The notes under the pieces: model-generated | Databases searched by the model: none | The model's input: only the letters and a program-made list of their open reading frames with translations | What the model was told of the DNA's origin: nothing | Assembly (NCBI GenBank): GCA_963830775.1 | Contig: CAWHNT010000002.1 | Span: 1 to 46,401 of the forward strand | Source of the DNA: CAWHNT01 sp963830775 | Lineage (GTDB): Bacteria > Pseudomonadota > Alphaproteobacteria > Geminicoccales > Geminicoccaceae | DNA: 46,401 nucleotides | Direction: 5' to 3' | Shown: positions 16,072 through 25,017 of the stretch, in pieces | Layout of the letters: each line of letters starts with the position of its first letter | Numbering within the stretch: position 1 is the first letter of the stretch | Translations under genes and position numbers: made by a program

Positions 16072-17262
16072 GTGACGCTCGACGCCCACCTGGCACTCGG
16101 GCTTGTCCTCGGCTTCGTAGCTGGCCTCGTCGTCGGCCTGCTGCTCGCCGGTAGCCGGCGCCGGGTGGCCAGGGCCCTGTTGGCCCAGGCCGACGCGCAG
16201 CGGCAGGGGGAGACCGAGGCGCTGCTCGATGGGGTGAAGCACGCCTTCGCCGACATCTCGCAGGACCTCGTGCGCCGCTCGGCCGACGATCTGGTCCGGC
16301 TCGCGCAGACCCAGCTTGCGGGCGAGCGCCGCCTCCAGGGGCAGCAGCTGGCCTCCGAGCGGGCCGAGTACGAGGCGCGGATCGGCACCGTGATCCAGCA
16401 GCTGGAGCGGATGCAGGGCCTGATCCGCGAGCTGGAGCGCGACCGGGCGGCCAAGTTCGGGCAGCTCGCGGGCGAGCTCAAGGCCGCGGGCGACCGGGCG
16501 CAGGCCCTGGCCGCCACCACCCACAAGCTGGCCCAGGCGCTGGCGAGCCCGAAGCGCCGCGGCCAGTGGGGCGAGCGGATGGCCGAGGACCTGCTGCGGC
16601 TCTCGGGCTTGGTCGAGAAGATCAACTACCTGCGGGAAGCGCCGATCGAGGGCGGCACGAGGCGGCCGGACTTCACCCTCCTCCTGCCGGAGGGCCGGCT
16701 GCTGCACATGGACGTGAAGTTCCCGCTCGACAACTACCTGCGCAGCCTCGAGGCCGAGGGTGCCGAGGCCCAGACCCGCCTGCGCACGGCCTTCTTACGC
16801 GACGTGCGCGCCCGCATCGCCGAGGTCAGCGGCCGCGACTACGTGGCCCCGGCCCGCGGCACGCTCGACTTCGCCCTCCTCTTCCTGCCCAACGAGCAGC
16901 TCTTCGGCGCCATCGTCGAGCTCGAGCCCGGTCTCCTCGACGAGGCCCTGAAGAAGAGGGTGGTCCTGGTCTCGCCCACCACGCTCTTCGCCGTGCTGGC
17001 CATCGTCCGCGAGATGGTGGCCACCTTCCACGCCAGCCGCGCCAGCCGCGAGATCCTGGAGCTGCTCTCGGCCTTCCGCACCGCCTGGGCCGACTATCTG
17101 GCCCAGCAGCAGCGCTTCGGGCAGCGGCTCGAGGAGGCCTTGCGCGAGCACAACACCCTCGTCGGCACCCGCCGCCAGCGCCTCGACCTGCTCCTGGGCA
17201 AGGTGGACGGCCTTCTGGGTCCCGACGTACCCGCCGCATCGCCAGGGGAGACACCGCCCTGA
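16072..17262 (+). CDS. rmuC: DNA recombination protein RmuC
   Basis: The 396-residue protein has an N-terminal membrane anchor (residues about 7-27, LALGLVLGFVAGLVVGLLLA). A long coiled coil spans about residues 35-150. The nuclease-like RmuC domain has GQWGERMAEDLLRLSGL, RPDFTLLLPEGRLLHMDVKF and FLPNEQLFGAIVE. RmuC limits recombination between short inverted repeats in E. coli; its biochemistry is poorly known. The start is GTG at 16072, seven bases after dctM. It is convergent with the second aldolase gene, with a 38-base gap. The protein is a little shorter than E. coli RmuC (about 475). Confidence 0.9.
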   Translation: MTLDAHLALGLVLGFVAGLVVGLLLAGSRRRVARALLAQADAQRQGETEALLDGVKHAFADISQDLVRRSADDLVRLAQTQLAGERRLQGQQLASERAEYEARIGTVIQQLERMQGLIRELERDRAAKFGQLAGELKAAGDRAQALAATTHKLAQALASPKRRGQWGERMAEDLLRLSGLVEKINYLREAPIEGGTRRPDFTLLLPEGRLLHMDVKFPLDNYLRSLEAEGAEAQTRLRTAFLRDVRARIAEVSGRDYVAPARGTLDFALLFLPNEQLFGAIVELEPGLLDEALKKRVVLVSPTTLFAVLAIVREMVATFHASRASREILELLSAFRTAWADYLAQQQRFGQRLEEALREHNTLVGTRRQRLDLLLGKVDGLLGPDVPAASPGETPP

Positions 17263-17300
17263 GCCACGCAAACCCGCCCGCTCGGCCCGGACCCCGGCCC

Positions 17301-18119
17301 TCAGTACGACCGTGCCGAGGACCCGGCGGAACCGGATGGCGCCTTCCCCGCCCGGTAGTCGGCATAGTCCTGCAAGGCCGCCCGGGCGGAGTCGCGCAGC
17401 AGGATGACGTCGTGCGGGCCCACCACCATGCGGTAGCCGCGCTCGAACAGCTCCTGCCACGAGGCGCCGGCACTGGGCACCGTGCCCATGGGCTTGCCCG
17501 AGGCCAGGATGATGTCCTCGGCCCGGCGCACGAGGCTGCGCACGTCGGGATGGTCGAGCTGCTCCAGCCGGCCGATCGAGCCCGCCATGTCGTTGACGCC
17601 GATGAAGACCACGTCCGCACCGTCGATGGCGCAGATCCCGGCCGCCTCCTCGACCGCGGCCGCGGATTCGATCTGCAGCACGAGCAGCAGGTTGTCGTTC
17701 GCCTTGTGGACGTAGCCGGGCTCGGTCCCGTAGGCCGAGGCGCGCACCACGCCCGCCGCATAGCCCCGGGTACCCTGAGGTGGGTAGCGGCAGGCGCGCA
17801 CCGCTGCCTCGGCCGCAGCGGCGGTCTCGACCGAGGGGATCATCAACGACTGGGCGCCGGCATCGAGGATGCGCTTGAGCCAGATCGGGTCGTTCCAGGG
17901 TGCGCGCACGATGCAGGGTGTACCGGAGGACTCGGCCGCCCGCAGGGCCGCCACCGCGTCCGCCATCTCGCCCGCACCGTGCTCCTGGTCGATGACCAGG
18001 AAGTCGAAGCCGACATGGCCCAGGATCTCGGTGTTGCCGGGCGAGCCGCTGCCCACCCAGGCGCCATAGACGCTCTCGCCGGCCGCGAGCCGGGTCTTCA
18101 AGGTGTTGGGGCGGTACAT
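17301..18119 (-). CDS. Second HpcH/HpaI family aldolase
   Basis: This is a 272-residue metal-dependent pyruvate aldolase homologue. The catalytic segment is FDFLVIDQEHGAGEM, with pyruvate Arg in IVRAPWNDP, metal-ligand Glu in VLQIESAAAVEE and Asp in VFIGVNDMAGSIG. In most relatives the last motif is GPxDLxxxxG, as in the aldolase at 10683. Here Pro-Ser is replaced by Val-Asn while the metal-binding Asp is kept, hinting at a different substrate pocket. Start ATG 18119 lies 11 bases after a TRAP binding protein gene on the same strand, so the two are probably cotranscribed. It likely acts on a different keto-acid from the main locus. Confidence 0.85.
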   Translation of the reverse strand: MYRPNTLKTRLAAGESVYGAWVGSGSPGNTEILGHVGFDFLVIDQEHGAGEMADAVAALRAAESSGTPCIVRAPWNDPIWLKRILDAGAQSLMIPSVETAAAAEAAVRACRYPPQGTRGYAAGVVRASAYGTEPGYVHKANDNLLLVLQIESAAAVEEAAGICAIDGADVVFIGVNDMAGSIGRLEQLDHPDVRSLVRRAEDIILASGKPMGTVPSAGASWQELFERGYRMVVGPHDVILLRDSARAALQDYADYRAGKAPSGSAGSSARSY

Positions 18120-18130
18120 GGCCGGCGGCC

Positions 18131-19153
18131 TCAGCTCTTGCCGCGGGCCTTGGCGAGCTCGTCGTTGAGCATCTGCACCAGCGCCGGGTCGCCCTCCTTC
18201 GCGTACTTGTCGGAAACCGGCTTCGCCTTCTCGCGGAACTTCGCCACCTCTTCCGCCGGCAGCTCGCTGACCTCCATGCCCGACGACTTCAGCTCCTCCA
18301 GCGCCTTGTCGGCCAGCTCACGCGAGGTGCTGCGCTCGAACGCCTGCGCCTCGATGGCAGTCTCCTGGAATAGCTTCTGCTCGTCGGCGTTCAGCTTGTC
18401 CCAGAACTTCTTGCTCACGAGCACGATCTGCGGGTTGTAGATGTGCCGGGTGACGGTGAGGTACTTCTGCACCTCGTTGAGCTTGGCCGTCAGGATGCTG
18501 GGTGCCGGGTTCTCCTGGCCGTCGACGGCCCCGGTCTCGAGTGCCGTGTAGAGCTCGGGGAACGGCATCGGCACCGCGTTCGCACCCAGCGCATTGAACA
18601 GATCGATGTAGAGCGGCGACTGGATCACGCGGATCTTCAGGCCGTTGATGTCGTCGACCTTGGTGATGGCATGACGGCTGTTGGTGAGCTGGCGGAAGCC
18701 CAGCTCCCAGTAGGCGAGGCCGACCAGCCCCTTCTCCGGCAGCTTCTCCATGAGCGCCTTGCCGAACGGGCCGTCCATGACCGCATCCGCCTGGGCCGGG
18801 CTGTCGAACAGGAACGGCATGTCGACGAGGCCGAAATCCTTGACCACCCCGGACAGCAGGCCCGCGTTCATGGTCGACATCTCGATCGTGCCGCCCTGGA
18901 GGGCCGAGATCGTCTGCACGTCGCCGCCCAGCGTGCCGCCCGGGAAACGGCGGACCTTGACTGCCCCGTCGCTCTTGGCGCCGACGATCTCGGCGAACTT
19001 GTCCATGCCGAGCGCGATCGGGGAGCCTGCCGCACCGGCGGTCGCGAACTTCACCGTGTGGCTGTTGATCTCGGCCGCGGGAGCGGCCCCGCCGGACAGC
19101 AGGAATGCCGGGATCAGGGCACCGGCCAGCAAGCCCAGGTGACGTCGCTTCAT
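18131..19153 (-). CDS. Orphan TRAP substrate-binding protein DctP
   Basis: This 340-residue periplasmic binding protein starts at ATG 19153, preceded by GGGAGGA. The signal peptide is residues 1-27 (HLGLLAGALIPAFLLSGGAA). DctP features include GGTLGGDVQTISALQGGTIE, VDMPFLFDSPAQADAVMDGP, the ligand-Arg region INGLKIRVIQSPLYIDLFNA, PMPFPELYTALETGAVDGQE and ENPAPSILTAKLNEVQKY. No dctQ or dctM gene accompanies it. It must borrow another permease, perhaps the one at 14221-16064, or act as a sensor. The downstream neighbour is an HpcH/HpaI aldolase, so the ligand may be a sugar acid or hydroxy-keto acid. Confidence 0.9.
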   Translation of the reverse strand: MKRRHLGLLAGALIPAFLLSGGAAPAAEINSHTVKFATAGAAGSPIALGMDKFAEIVGAKSDGAVKVRRFPGGTLGGDVQTISALQGGTIEMSTMNAGLLSGVVKDFGLVDMPFLFDSPAQADAVMDGPFGKALMEKLPEKGLVGLAYWELGFRQLTNSRHAITKVDDINGLKIRVIQSPLYIDLFNALGANAVPMPFPELYTALETGAVDGQENPAPSILTAKLNEVQKYLTVTRHIYNPQIVLVSKKFWDKLNADEQKLFQETAIEAQAFERSTSRELADKALEELKSSGMEVSELPAEEVAKFREKAKPVSDKYAKEGDPALVQMLNDELAKARGKS

Positions 19154-19242
19154 TGTCCAGTCCTCCCGCGTGGTCATCGACCTTCCAGGACGAACTAGCC
19201 TGCCGCCTCGCCTTGTCACCTGAAGGGGCGACTAGCCGCAGG

Positions 19243-21294
19243 CTACTCCCACATCCCGCGCAGGCCCGCACCGATGTCGACGGCCGGCATGGAGGTGACG
19301 TCGAACGATGCTGCCCTTGAACTGCCCGATGTCGTCACCTCGAACAGACGCAGCATGCTCTCGGTGATGAAGCGTGTCCGCGGCACGCGGATGTGGCGGT
19401 CGCCCAGCCGAGCCTGGCTGCCGGCGTAGAAGCGCTCGGGCTGGACGAGACAGAGCGCATCGCGGGCGCGGGTCATGGCGACGTAGAGGAGGCGGCGTTC
19501 CTCCTCGATCTCTTCGGCCGTGCCGGTCGCCATGTCGGAAGGGATGCAGCCGTCGACGCAGTTGAGGATGTGGACGGAGCGCCACTCCTGGCCCTTGGCG
19601 GAGTGGATGGTGGAGAGGATCAGGTAGTCCTCGTCCTTCACCGGCGGCCCGGCCTCGCGGCCGACGGCATTGGGCGGGTCGAGCGTCAGCTCGGTGAGGA
19701 AGCGCTCGCGGGACGGGGAGGCCGCAGCCAGACGCTCGAGCTCGACGAGGTCGGCCCGGCGGCCGGCCGGGAAGTCGTGCAGCTCCTCCAGGAGCGGGTC
19801 GTAGAACCGGCGGACGAGGCCCACCTGCACGGGCCAGGGGGCACGCCCCAGGCCGTCCAGGAGCCCGATCAGGCCTGGCCAGCGTTCGGCCGTGGCGGGC
19901 GGAGGGACGAAGCGCTCGAGGTCGGCAAGGCGGTAGGCTGCCGTCTCGAGCGCGGCCAGCACCTTGCGCGCGATGCCGGGGCCGATGCCGGGCAGGAGCT
20001 GGAGCACCCGGAAGGCGGCGGCGACGTCGCGCGGGTTCTCGGCCCAGCGCAGGAAGGCCAGCACATCCTTGACGTGCGCTGCCTCGAGGAAGCGCAGGCC
20101 GCCATACTTCACGAACGGGATGTTGCGGCGGGCAAGCTCCAGCTCGAGGGCGGCACTGTGGTGCGCGGTGCGGAACAGGACCGCCTGCTCGCGCAGGGGC
20201 ACGCCCGCCTCCCGGCTCTCGAGCACCCGGCCGACGACTTGGTCCACCTGGGCAAGGTCGTCACGGACGACGGCCAGCACCGGCTTCTGCCGCGAGCTGC
20301 GGGTCGAGTCCAACTCCTTCGCATACCGGCGCTCGGCGCGGGCCATGACGGCGTTGGCTGCATCCAGGATCGGTTGCACCGAGCGGTAGTTGCGCTCCAG
20401 CTTGACGATCCCGGCCGGCGGCTCGAACAGGTCCGGAAAGTCCAGGATGTTGCGCACCGTGGCGCCACGGAAGGAGTAGATCGCCTGCGCGTCGTCGCCG
20501 ACCACCGTAAGGCCGCGCCCGTCCGGCTTCAGCCGCAGCAGGATGGAGGCCTGGAGCGCGTTGGTGTCCTGGTACTCGTCGACCAGCACATGGTCGAACC
20601 GGCTCCCGGCATCGGCCGCGATCGCCGGCACCTGGAGCATGCGCTCCCACCAGAGCAGCAGGTCGTCATAGTCGAGGACCGACTGGCGCTGCTTCGCCGC
20701 CACATAGGCCGCGAACAGGCGCTTGAGCTCGTCCTGCCACTCCGCACACCAGGGAAAGGCGTGCCGCAGCACGGCATCCAGCGGCCGCTGCGTGTTCACG
20801 GCATGCGAGTAGATGGCGAGGCAGGTGGCCTTGCGCGGGAAGCGCCGGTCGGTCCGTGCCAGATCCAGCCCGTCGCGGACGAGGTCGAGCAGGTCGGCGG
20901 CGTCGCTGCGGTCGAGGATGGTGAAGGCGGGATCGAGCCCGATCGCGGGCGCGTAGAGGCGCAGGAGCCGGGCGCCCATGGCGTGGAAGGTGCCGGCCCA
21001 CTCGAGGTCGAGCGCCGCATCGGTCCCGAGCGCCCGGCCGCAGATTCGCCCGGCACGGCGGGCCATGGCCTCGGCGGCCCGACGGGTGAAGGTGAGAAGG
21101 AGGATGCGGCCAGGATCGGCGCCGTTCAGGATCAGGTGCGCGGTGCGGTGGGCGAGCGTGCCGGTCTTGCCCGTGCCGGCGCCAGCGACGATGAGGAGCG
21201 GCGGTGCCGGCGTGGCCGGGCCGCCCTCCGGTATGCCGAAGGTGGCGGCGGCACGCTGGGCGTCATTGAGTTCGTCAAGGTGGGCGTTCCCCAT
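19243..21294 (-). CDS. UvrD/Rep-type ATP-dependent DNA helicase
   Basis: This 683-residue superfamily 1A helicase starts at ATG 21294. Motifs in order are I at residues 36-44 (VAGAGTGKT), II VLVDEYQDTNALQA, III VVGDDAQAIYSFRGA, IV KLERNYRSVQPI, V LSTIHSAKGQEWRSVHI and VI EEERRLLYVAMTRARDALCL. The length is on the short side of UvrD/PcrA (about 720) and the C-terminal tail is reduced. Such 3'-5' helicases act in repair and in clearing proteins from DNA. The gene is divergent from the DUF3891 gene with a 61-base gap. No Ku or nuclease partner is adjacent, so a general repair role is the simplest reading. Confidence 0.9.
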   Translation of the reverse strand: MGNAHLDELNDAQRAAATFGIPEGGPATPAPPLLIVAGAGTGKTGTLAHRTAHLILNGADPGRILLLTFTRRAAEAMARRAGRICGRALGTDAALDLEWAGTFHAMGARLLRLYAPAIGLDPAFTILDRSDAADLLDLVRDGLDLARTDRRFPRKATCLAIYSHAVNTQRPLDAVLRHAFPWCAEWQDELKRLFAAYVAAKQRQSVLDYDDLLLWWERMLQVPAIAADAGSRFDHVLVDEYQDTNALQASILLRLKPDGRGLTVVGDDAQAIYSFRGATVRNILDFPDLFEPPAGIVKLERNYRSVQPILDAANAVMARAERRYAKELDSTRSSRQKPVLAVVRDDLAQVDQVVGRVLESREAGVPLREQAVLFRTAHHSAALELELARRNIPFVKYGGLRFLEAAHVKDVLAFLRWAENPRDVAAAFRVLQLLPGIGPGIARKVLAALETAAYRLADLERFVPPPATAERWPGLIGLLDGLGRAPWPVQVGLVRRFYDPLLEELHDFPAGRRADLVELERLAAASPSRERFLTELTLDPPNAVGREAGPPVKDEDYLILSTIHSAKGQEWRSVHILNCVDGCIPSDMATGTAEEIEEERRLLYVAMTRARDALCLVQPERFYAGSQARLGDRHIRVPRTRFITESMLRLFEVTTSGSSRAASFDVTSMPAVDIGAGLRGMWE

Positions 21295-21355
21295 CGGCGA
21301 CCGATAATCCCGGATGCGTGCCCGGGGAAGGGTCGCAGGCGCGGAGTGTGCAGCC

Positions 21356-22126
21356 ATGCTGTTTCGGACCGACGGCGAGACGGTGATCGCGATCCCGCAG
21401 CCGAGCCACGCCTGGCTGGCGGGCCAGATCGTCCGCGCCTGGGGCAACGAGCGCTTTCCCCGCCCGGCACCCTACGAGGAGGTCTGCCTTGGTGCCGAGC
21501 AGCACGACATCGCCTGGCTGCGCTGGGAGGCCGAGCCGACCTGGAACCCCGAGACCTGCCTGCCGCACGCGTTCCTGGAGCTGCCGGTCGCCCGGCGGAC
21601 GGAGGACTGGAGCCGGGGCGTGCAGGCGGCCCGCGCCTTCGGCCGCTATCCCGCCCTGATCGTCTCGCTGCACACCAACACGATCTACGCCTGGCTGGTC
21701 GACAACGACGCGCTGGCGCCCGCCGACACGGCGGCGATCCGCGGTCTCCTGGCCGAGCAGCACGCTTTCCAGCACGCGATGCGTGAGCAGCTCGCCGCCG
21801 ACCCGCTCTACGCCGAGCACGCCACGCCCGAGGCACTGGAGCGCAATCGCCTCCTTGTGGCAGCCGCCGACCGGATGTCGCTCGCGATCTGCTGGGGCGT
21901 CGCCGAGAGCGAGGTCGAGATCCCGTACGGGCCCTTCGTCCTCCGGGCTCCGCGGCGCGACCCGGAGAACCTCGTGCTGGGCCCGTGGCCCTTCGCTGCC
22001 GACCGGCTGGAGGTGCTCTGCGAGGGCCGCCGGCTCCGTGGCCCTTTCCCCGACCTGGAAACGATGCGCGCCGCCTACGCCGAGGCGCCCGCGGTCCCGA
22101 TCAGGGCTATGCTGCGGCCAGCCTGA
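21356..22126 (+). CDS. DUF3891 family protein
   Basis: This 256-residue protein matches the DUF3891 pattern as I recall it. The N-terminal IAIPQPSHAWLAGQIVRAWG is followed by EEVCLGAEQHDIAWLRWEAE and later a His-rich ALIVSLHTNTIYAW. The conserved His and Asp residues (SHAW, EQHDIAW, SLHT) suggest metal binding of the HD-domain kind, though no function has been shown that I know of. A second half runs from about residue 120 to the end without recognisable motifs. Start ATG 21356 has a weak upstream signal. A GFA-family gene follows 19 bases downstream, so the two may be cotranscribed. Confidence 0.75.
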   Translation: MLFRTDGETVIAIPQPSHAWLAGQIVRAWGNERFPRPAPYEEVCLGAEQHDIAWLRWEAEPTWNPETCLPHAFLELPVARRTEDWSRGVQAARAFGRYPALIVSLHTNTIYAWLVDNDALAPADTAAIRGLLAEQHAFQHAMREQLAADPLYAEHATPEALERNRLLVAAADRMSLAICWGVAESEVEIPYGPFVLRAPRRDPENLVLGPWPFAADRLEVLCEGRRLRGPFPDLETMRAAYAEAPAVPIRAMLRPA

Positions 22127-22145
22127 CCTTCCCGGAGGAAGCACC

Positions 22146-22652
22146 TTGCCCATCCGTCTCGACGGCTCATGCCGCTGCGGCGCCGTCCGTTTCTCCGTCT
22201 CTTCCCAGACGCCGCACCCCTACCAGCTCTGCTACTGCACCATCTGCCGCAAGACGGCGGGTGGCGGAGGCTATGCCATCAACCTCATGGCCCTGGCCGG
22301 CACGCTGGAGATCACCGGCAAGGAAGCGCTGGCGATCTACCAGGCCCAGATCGAGGAGGAGGGCCAGGACGGCGTCTGCCGCCTGCAGACCAGCCCCGCC
22401 CAGCGCCACTTCTGCTCCCGCTGCGCCAGCGCCTTGTGGCTTTTCGACCCGCGCTGGCCCGAGCTCATGCACCCCTTCGCCTCGGCCATCGACAGCGAGC
22501 TGCCGGTCCCCCCTGAGCGAGTCCACCTGATGCTGCGCTACAAGGCGGGCTGGGTGCAGCCGGCGTTCGGGCCCAGGGACCTCCGCTTCGAGGACTATCC
22601 CGAGCAGTCGATCGAGGACTGGCACCGCAGCCGGGGCTTGTGGGTCGAGTGA
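22146..22652 (+). CDS. GFA family (glutathione-dependent formaldehyde-activating-like) zinc protein
   Basis: The 168-residue protein carries the zinc-binding cysteine pattern of the GFA/CENP-V fold: GSCRCGAVRFSV, LCYCTICRKTAGGGG and HFCSRCASALW. Members bind zinc; the founding enzyme promotes formation of S-hydroxymethylglutathione, but most homologues have unknown substrates. The start is TTG at 22146, chosen because GGAGGAA lies 7 bases upstream and the product then opens MPIRLDGSCRCG as in relatives. A C-terminal extension (RVHLMLRYKAGWVQPAFGPR) is usual for the larger members. It probably shares a transcript with the DUF3891 gene. Confidence 0.85.
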   Translation: MPIRLDGSCRCGAVRFSVSSQTPHPYQLCYCTICRKTAGGGGYAINLMALAGTLEITGKEALAIYQAQIEEEGQDGVCRLQTSPAQRHFCSRCASALWLFDPRWPELMHPFASAIDSELPVPPERVHLMLRYKAGWVQPAFGPRDLRFEDYPEQSIEDWHRSRGLWVE

Positions 22653-22674
22653 TCCCGGCGCCACCGCGCTGCTA

Positions 22675-22776
22675 CCTGGACGCCGGCTCAAGGCCGGGGT
22701 GACAGGCGATGCGGGAGAAGCCACCGGCAAGCCGGTCCTCCAAACTTGTCACCCCCGACTTGATCGAGGGTCCAGG
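22675..22776. repeat. Imperfect inverted repeat pair, intergenic
   Basis: The segment 22675-22706 (CCTGGACGCCGGCTCAAGGC, then CGGGGTGACAGG) recurs inverted at 22745-22776 (minus strand CCTGGACCCTCGATCAAGTC, then GGGGGTGACAAG). About 80 percent of bases match over 32. Each arm has its own small internal symmetry. The pair resembles the short dispersed palindromic elements common in alphaproteobacterial intergenic DNA. In RNA it would form a long stem between the GFA gene and the small gene at 22876. Confidence 0.65.
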
Positions 22777-22875
22777 AGGGCCGGACGCCGACTTTGACGC
22801 GCGATGTGATGGCTTTCACAGCGGAGGTGGCCTGAGCCGGGCATTCTGCGGGCCGGTTCAAGTTGGACAAAGCCG

Positions 22876-23025
22876 ATGCCGCAGGTTCAGCTGTTCGCCC
22901 TTCTCTTCCTCATGCTGGTGATCCCGCTGGCGGTGTTCTGGCTGGCACTCATCGAGGAGCGCCGGCGTGAGGCCGGGTCGCACCACCCGGCCCTGGCAAG
23001 GCTCAGCCGCTTCAACCGCTGCTGA
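22876..23025 (+). CDS. Small single-pass membrane protein, hypothetical
   Basis: This is a 49-residue open frame. It starts MPQVQLFALLFLMLVIPLAV, a single hydrophobic helix of about 24 residues. A basic cytoplasmic tail follows (EERRREAGSHHP, then RLSRFNRC). Codon choice matches the neighbouring genes. The upstream ribosome binding site is poor. It is convergent with the flavin-protein gene that ends ten bases away. I do not recognise the family. A short membrane protein is plausible, but the evidence is only composition and codon usage. Confidence 0.45.
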   Translation: MPQVQLFALLFLMLVIPLAVFWLALIEERRREAGSHHPALARLSRFNRC

Positions 23026-23034
23026 CCGGCGGCG

Positions 23035-23547
23035 CTAGCCCGCAGGCCGGTCGAGGTCGACCCGGCGGTTCTCGCCCAGGCTCGGCTCGTGGCCCGAGAG
23101 GTTGGCGGTCGCCACTTCCCAGAAGTAGCGCATGCGGCTGGCCGTCATGTCCCAGTATTCGGCGCTCTCGGCCGTGACCTTGATCAAGGCGAGGTCGGGA
23201 TCGTCCAGGCCCTTGGGGAACCAGGCGCTGGCCATCGGATTCCAGAATCGCTTCATCAGCTCGCGATCGACCACGATCTCGGCCTGCCCGGCGACCGAGA
23301 CGTAGGTCTGGCTCTTGATGTCGGCGAAGGCGAGGTTGACCTGGTCGTGCTTCATCACCTCGTGCGTCTTGCCCGAATCGAGCTTGCTGAAAAAGAACAG
23401 CTCGCCCGCGAACTCCTCCTGGTAGCCGTGCATCGGCCGCGAGTGCATCCGCTGGCCGTCCCAGCTGGTGAGCATCGCCACCTTGATGTCCTTGATCATC
23501 GCCCAGAGCTTCCGGTCGGCGTCGGCGCGGTCTCTGCTGCCCTGCAT
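23035..23547 (-). CDS. Pyridoxamine 5'-phosphate oxidase-like general stress protein
   Basis: The 170-residue protein has the split-barrel flavin-binding fold of the general stress protein 26 group. The pattern is KLWAMIKDIKVAMLTSWDGQ, RMHSRPMHGYQEEFAGELFF, then SGKTHEVMKHDQVNLAFADI and YVSVAGQAEIVVDRELMKRF, finishing with YWDMTASRMRYFWEVATANL. Relatives bind FMN or F420-like cofactors and are induced by stress; a specific reaction is not known. Start ATG 23547 has GGAGGAGCAGG close upstream. The opposite-strand neighbour is a photolyase, so both may belong to stress protection. Confidence 0.85.
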   Translation of the reverse strand: MQGSRDRADADRKLWAMIKDIKVAMLTSWDGQRMHSRPMHGYQEEFAGELFFFSKLDSGKTHEVMKHDQVNLAFADIKSQTYVSVAGQAEIVVDRELMKRFWNPMASAWFPKGLDDPDLALIKVTAESAEYWDMTASRMRYFWEVATANLSGHEPSLGENRRVDLDRPAG

Positions 23548-23637
23548 GATCCTGCTCCTCCTTTCCCAGCGTATTCCTGATCAGCCCGAACGGCCCGCCT
23601 TGGCCCGGGTTCCGGCTGTCGAGCGGGGGCGCAGGTC

Positions 23638-25017
23638 TTGGAAGCGGAGCGGATCAGGCAGCTGAACGGGGAGCCGGCGGCCGAGGGCGGCTACGTTCTC
23701 TACTGGATGCAGCAGGCGCAGCGGGCCTCCTTCAATCACGCGCTCGAGCATGCGATCCGGATCGCCAACGGCTGCGGGCAGGGCGTCGTGGTCGGCTTCG
23801 GGCTGACGGATGGCTACCCCGACGCCAACCTGCGCCACTACCGCTTCATGCTCGAAGGACTGCAGGAGACCGCCGCCACCCTGGCGCGGCGCGGCATCCC
23901 CTTCGTCCTGCGCCGGGGCGATCCGGCCGAGGTGGCGCTCCAGCTCGCGGCCGAGGCGTCGGTCGTGGTCTGCGACAAGGGCTACCTGCGCCACCAGCGG
24001 AGCTGGCGGGAACGAGTGGCGAAGGACGCCGGGCGGCAGGTCGTGGAGGTGGAGGGCGAGGTCGTGGTGCCGGTGGCACTTGCCTCCGACAAGGCCGAGA
24101 TCGGCGCCCGCACGCTGCGGCCGCGCATCCTGCGCCTGCGCGAGGAGTTCCTGCAGCCGCTCGAGGAGGAGCGGCTCAGGATCAGCACTGCCGGGCCAAG
24201 AAGCCAGGACGACCTCGACCCGGCGGATGTGGACGGCATCCTGGGACAGCTCAGGATCGACCGCTCGGTGCCACCTTCATCCCGCTTTCGGGGCGGCACC
24301 GGCCAGGCGCGCAGGAGGCTCGAAGCCTTCCTCGAGAACCGGCTCGGCGGTTACGCCACCGGCCGCAACGAGCCCGTCGCTCAACAGACCTCCACCCTCA
24401 GCCCCTACCTCCATTTCGGCCAGATCTCGCCCGTTGAGGTGGCCCTTGCCGGTGCTGCGGCACGGCCGCCGGGCGACGCCGACCGCAGCTCGTTCCTCGA
24501 GGAGCTGATCGTCCGTCGCGAGCTCTCGCACAATTTCGTCACCTATAACCCGGCCTATGACAGCTTCGACGGCCTGCCGCGCTGGGCCAGGGCGACGCTG
24601 GACAAGCACCGCAAGGATCGCCGCGAGCATCTCTATGGCATGGGCGAGCTGGAGGCTGGCCGGACGCACGATCCCTACTTCAACGCCGCGATGCGCGAGA
24701 TGCGGCTAACCGGCTTCATGCACAACTACATGCGGATGTACTGGGGCAAGAAGATCCTCGAATGGTCACCCACCCCCGAGGAGGCCTACGTCACTACGCT
24801 GCGCCTGAACAACCGACACTTCCTCTGCGGCCGCGACCCGAACTCCTACGCCAACGTCGCCTGGCTCTTCGGCCAGCACGACCGCCCCTGGGTGGAGCGC
24901 CCGATCTTCGGCCAAGTCCGCTACATGAACGACAAGGGCCTGGAACGGAAATTCGACATCAAGGCCTATGCGAGGTGGACGGAGGATCTGGAGGCACTGT
25001 CCTCCGGACACCGCTGA
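23638..25017 (+). CDS. phr: Class II CPD photolyase
   Basis: This 459-residue light-dependent repair enzyme uses FADH to split cyclobutane pyrimidine dimers. The N-terminal Rossmann-like domain begins RIRQLNGEPAAEGGYVLYWM, then NHALEHAIRIANGCGQGVVV, typical of class II. The FAD domain has STLSPYLHFGQISPVEVALA, ELIVRRELSHNFV, MRLTGFMHNYMRMYWGKKIL and LRLNNRHFLCGRDPNSYANV. WLFGQHDRPWVERPIFGQVR is also a class II block. I accept the TTG start at 23638 because the conserved LNG...YVLYWMQ segment lies before the next Met. It is divergent from the flavin stress protein gene. No frameshift is seen. Confidence 0.92.
   Translation: MEAERIRQLNGEPAAEGGYVLYWMQQAQRASFNHALEHAIRIANGCGQGVVVGFGLTDGYPDANLRHYRFMLEGLQETAATLARRGIPFVLRRGDPAEVALQLAAEASVVVCDKGYLRHQRSWRERVAKDAGRQVVEVEGEVVVPVALASDKAEIGARTLRPRILRLREEFLQPLEEERLRISTAGPRSQDDLDPADVDGILGQLRIDRSVPPSSRFRGGTGQARRRLEAFLENRLGGYATGRNEPVAQQTSTLSPYLHFGQISPVEVALAGAAARPPGDADRSSFLEELIVRRELSHNFVTYNPAYDSFDGLPRWARATLDKHRKDRREHLYGMGELEAGRTHDPYFNAAMREMRLTGFMHNYMRMYWGKKILEWSPTPEEAYVTTLRLNNRHFLCGRDPNSYANVAWLFGQHDRPWVERPIFGQVRYMNDKGLERKFDIKAYARWTEDLEALSSGHR

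Noticed and set aside
19393..21786. 797-codon plus-strand frame opposite the helicase
   Set aside because: Antisense shadow of a gene with all helicase motifs; the frame also runs into the DUF3891 gene out of phase.
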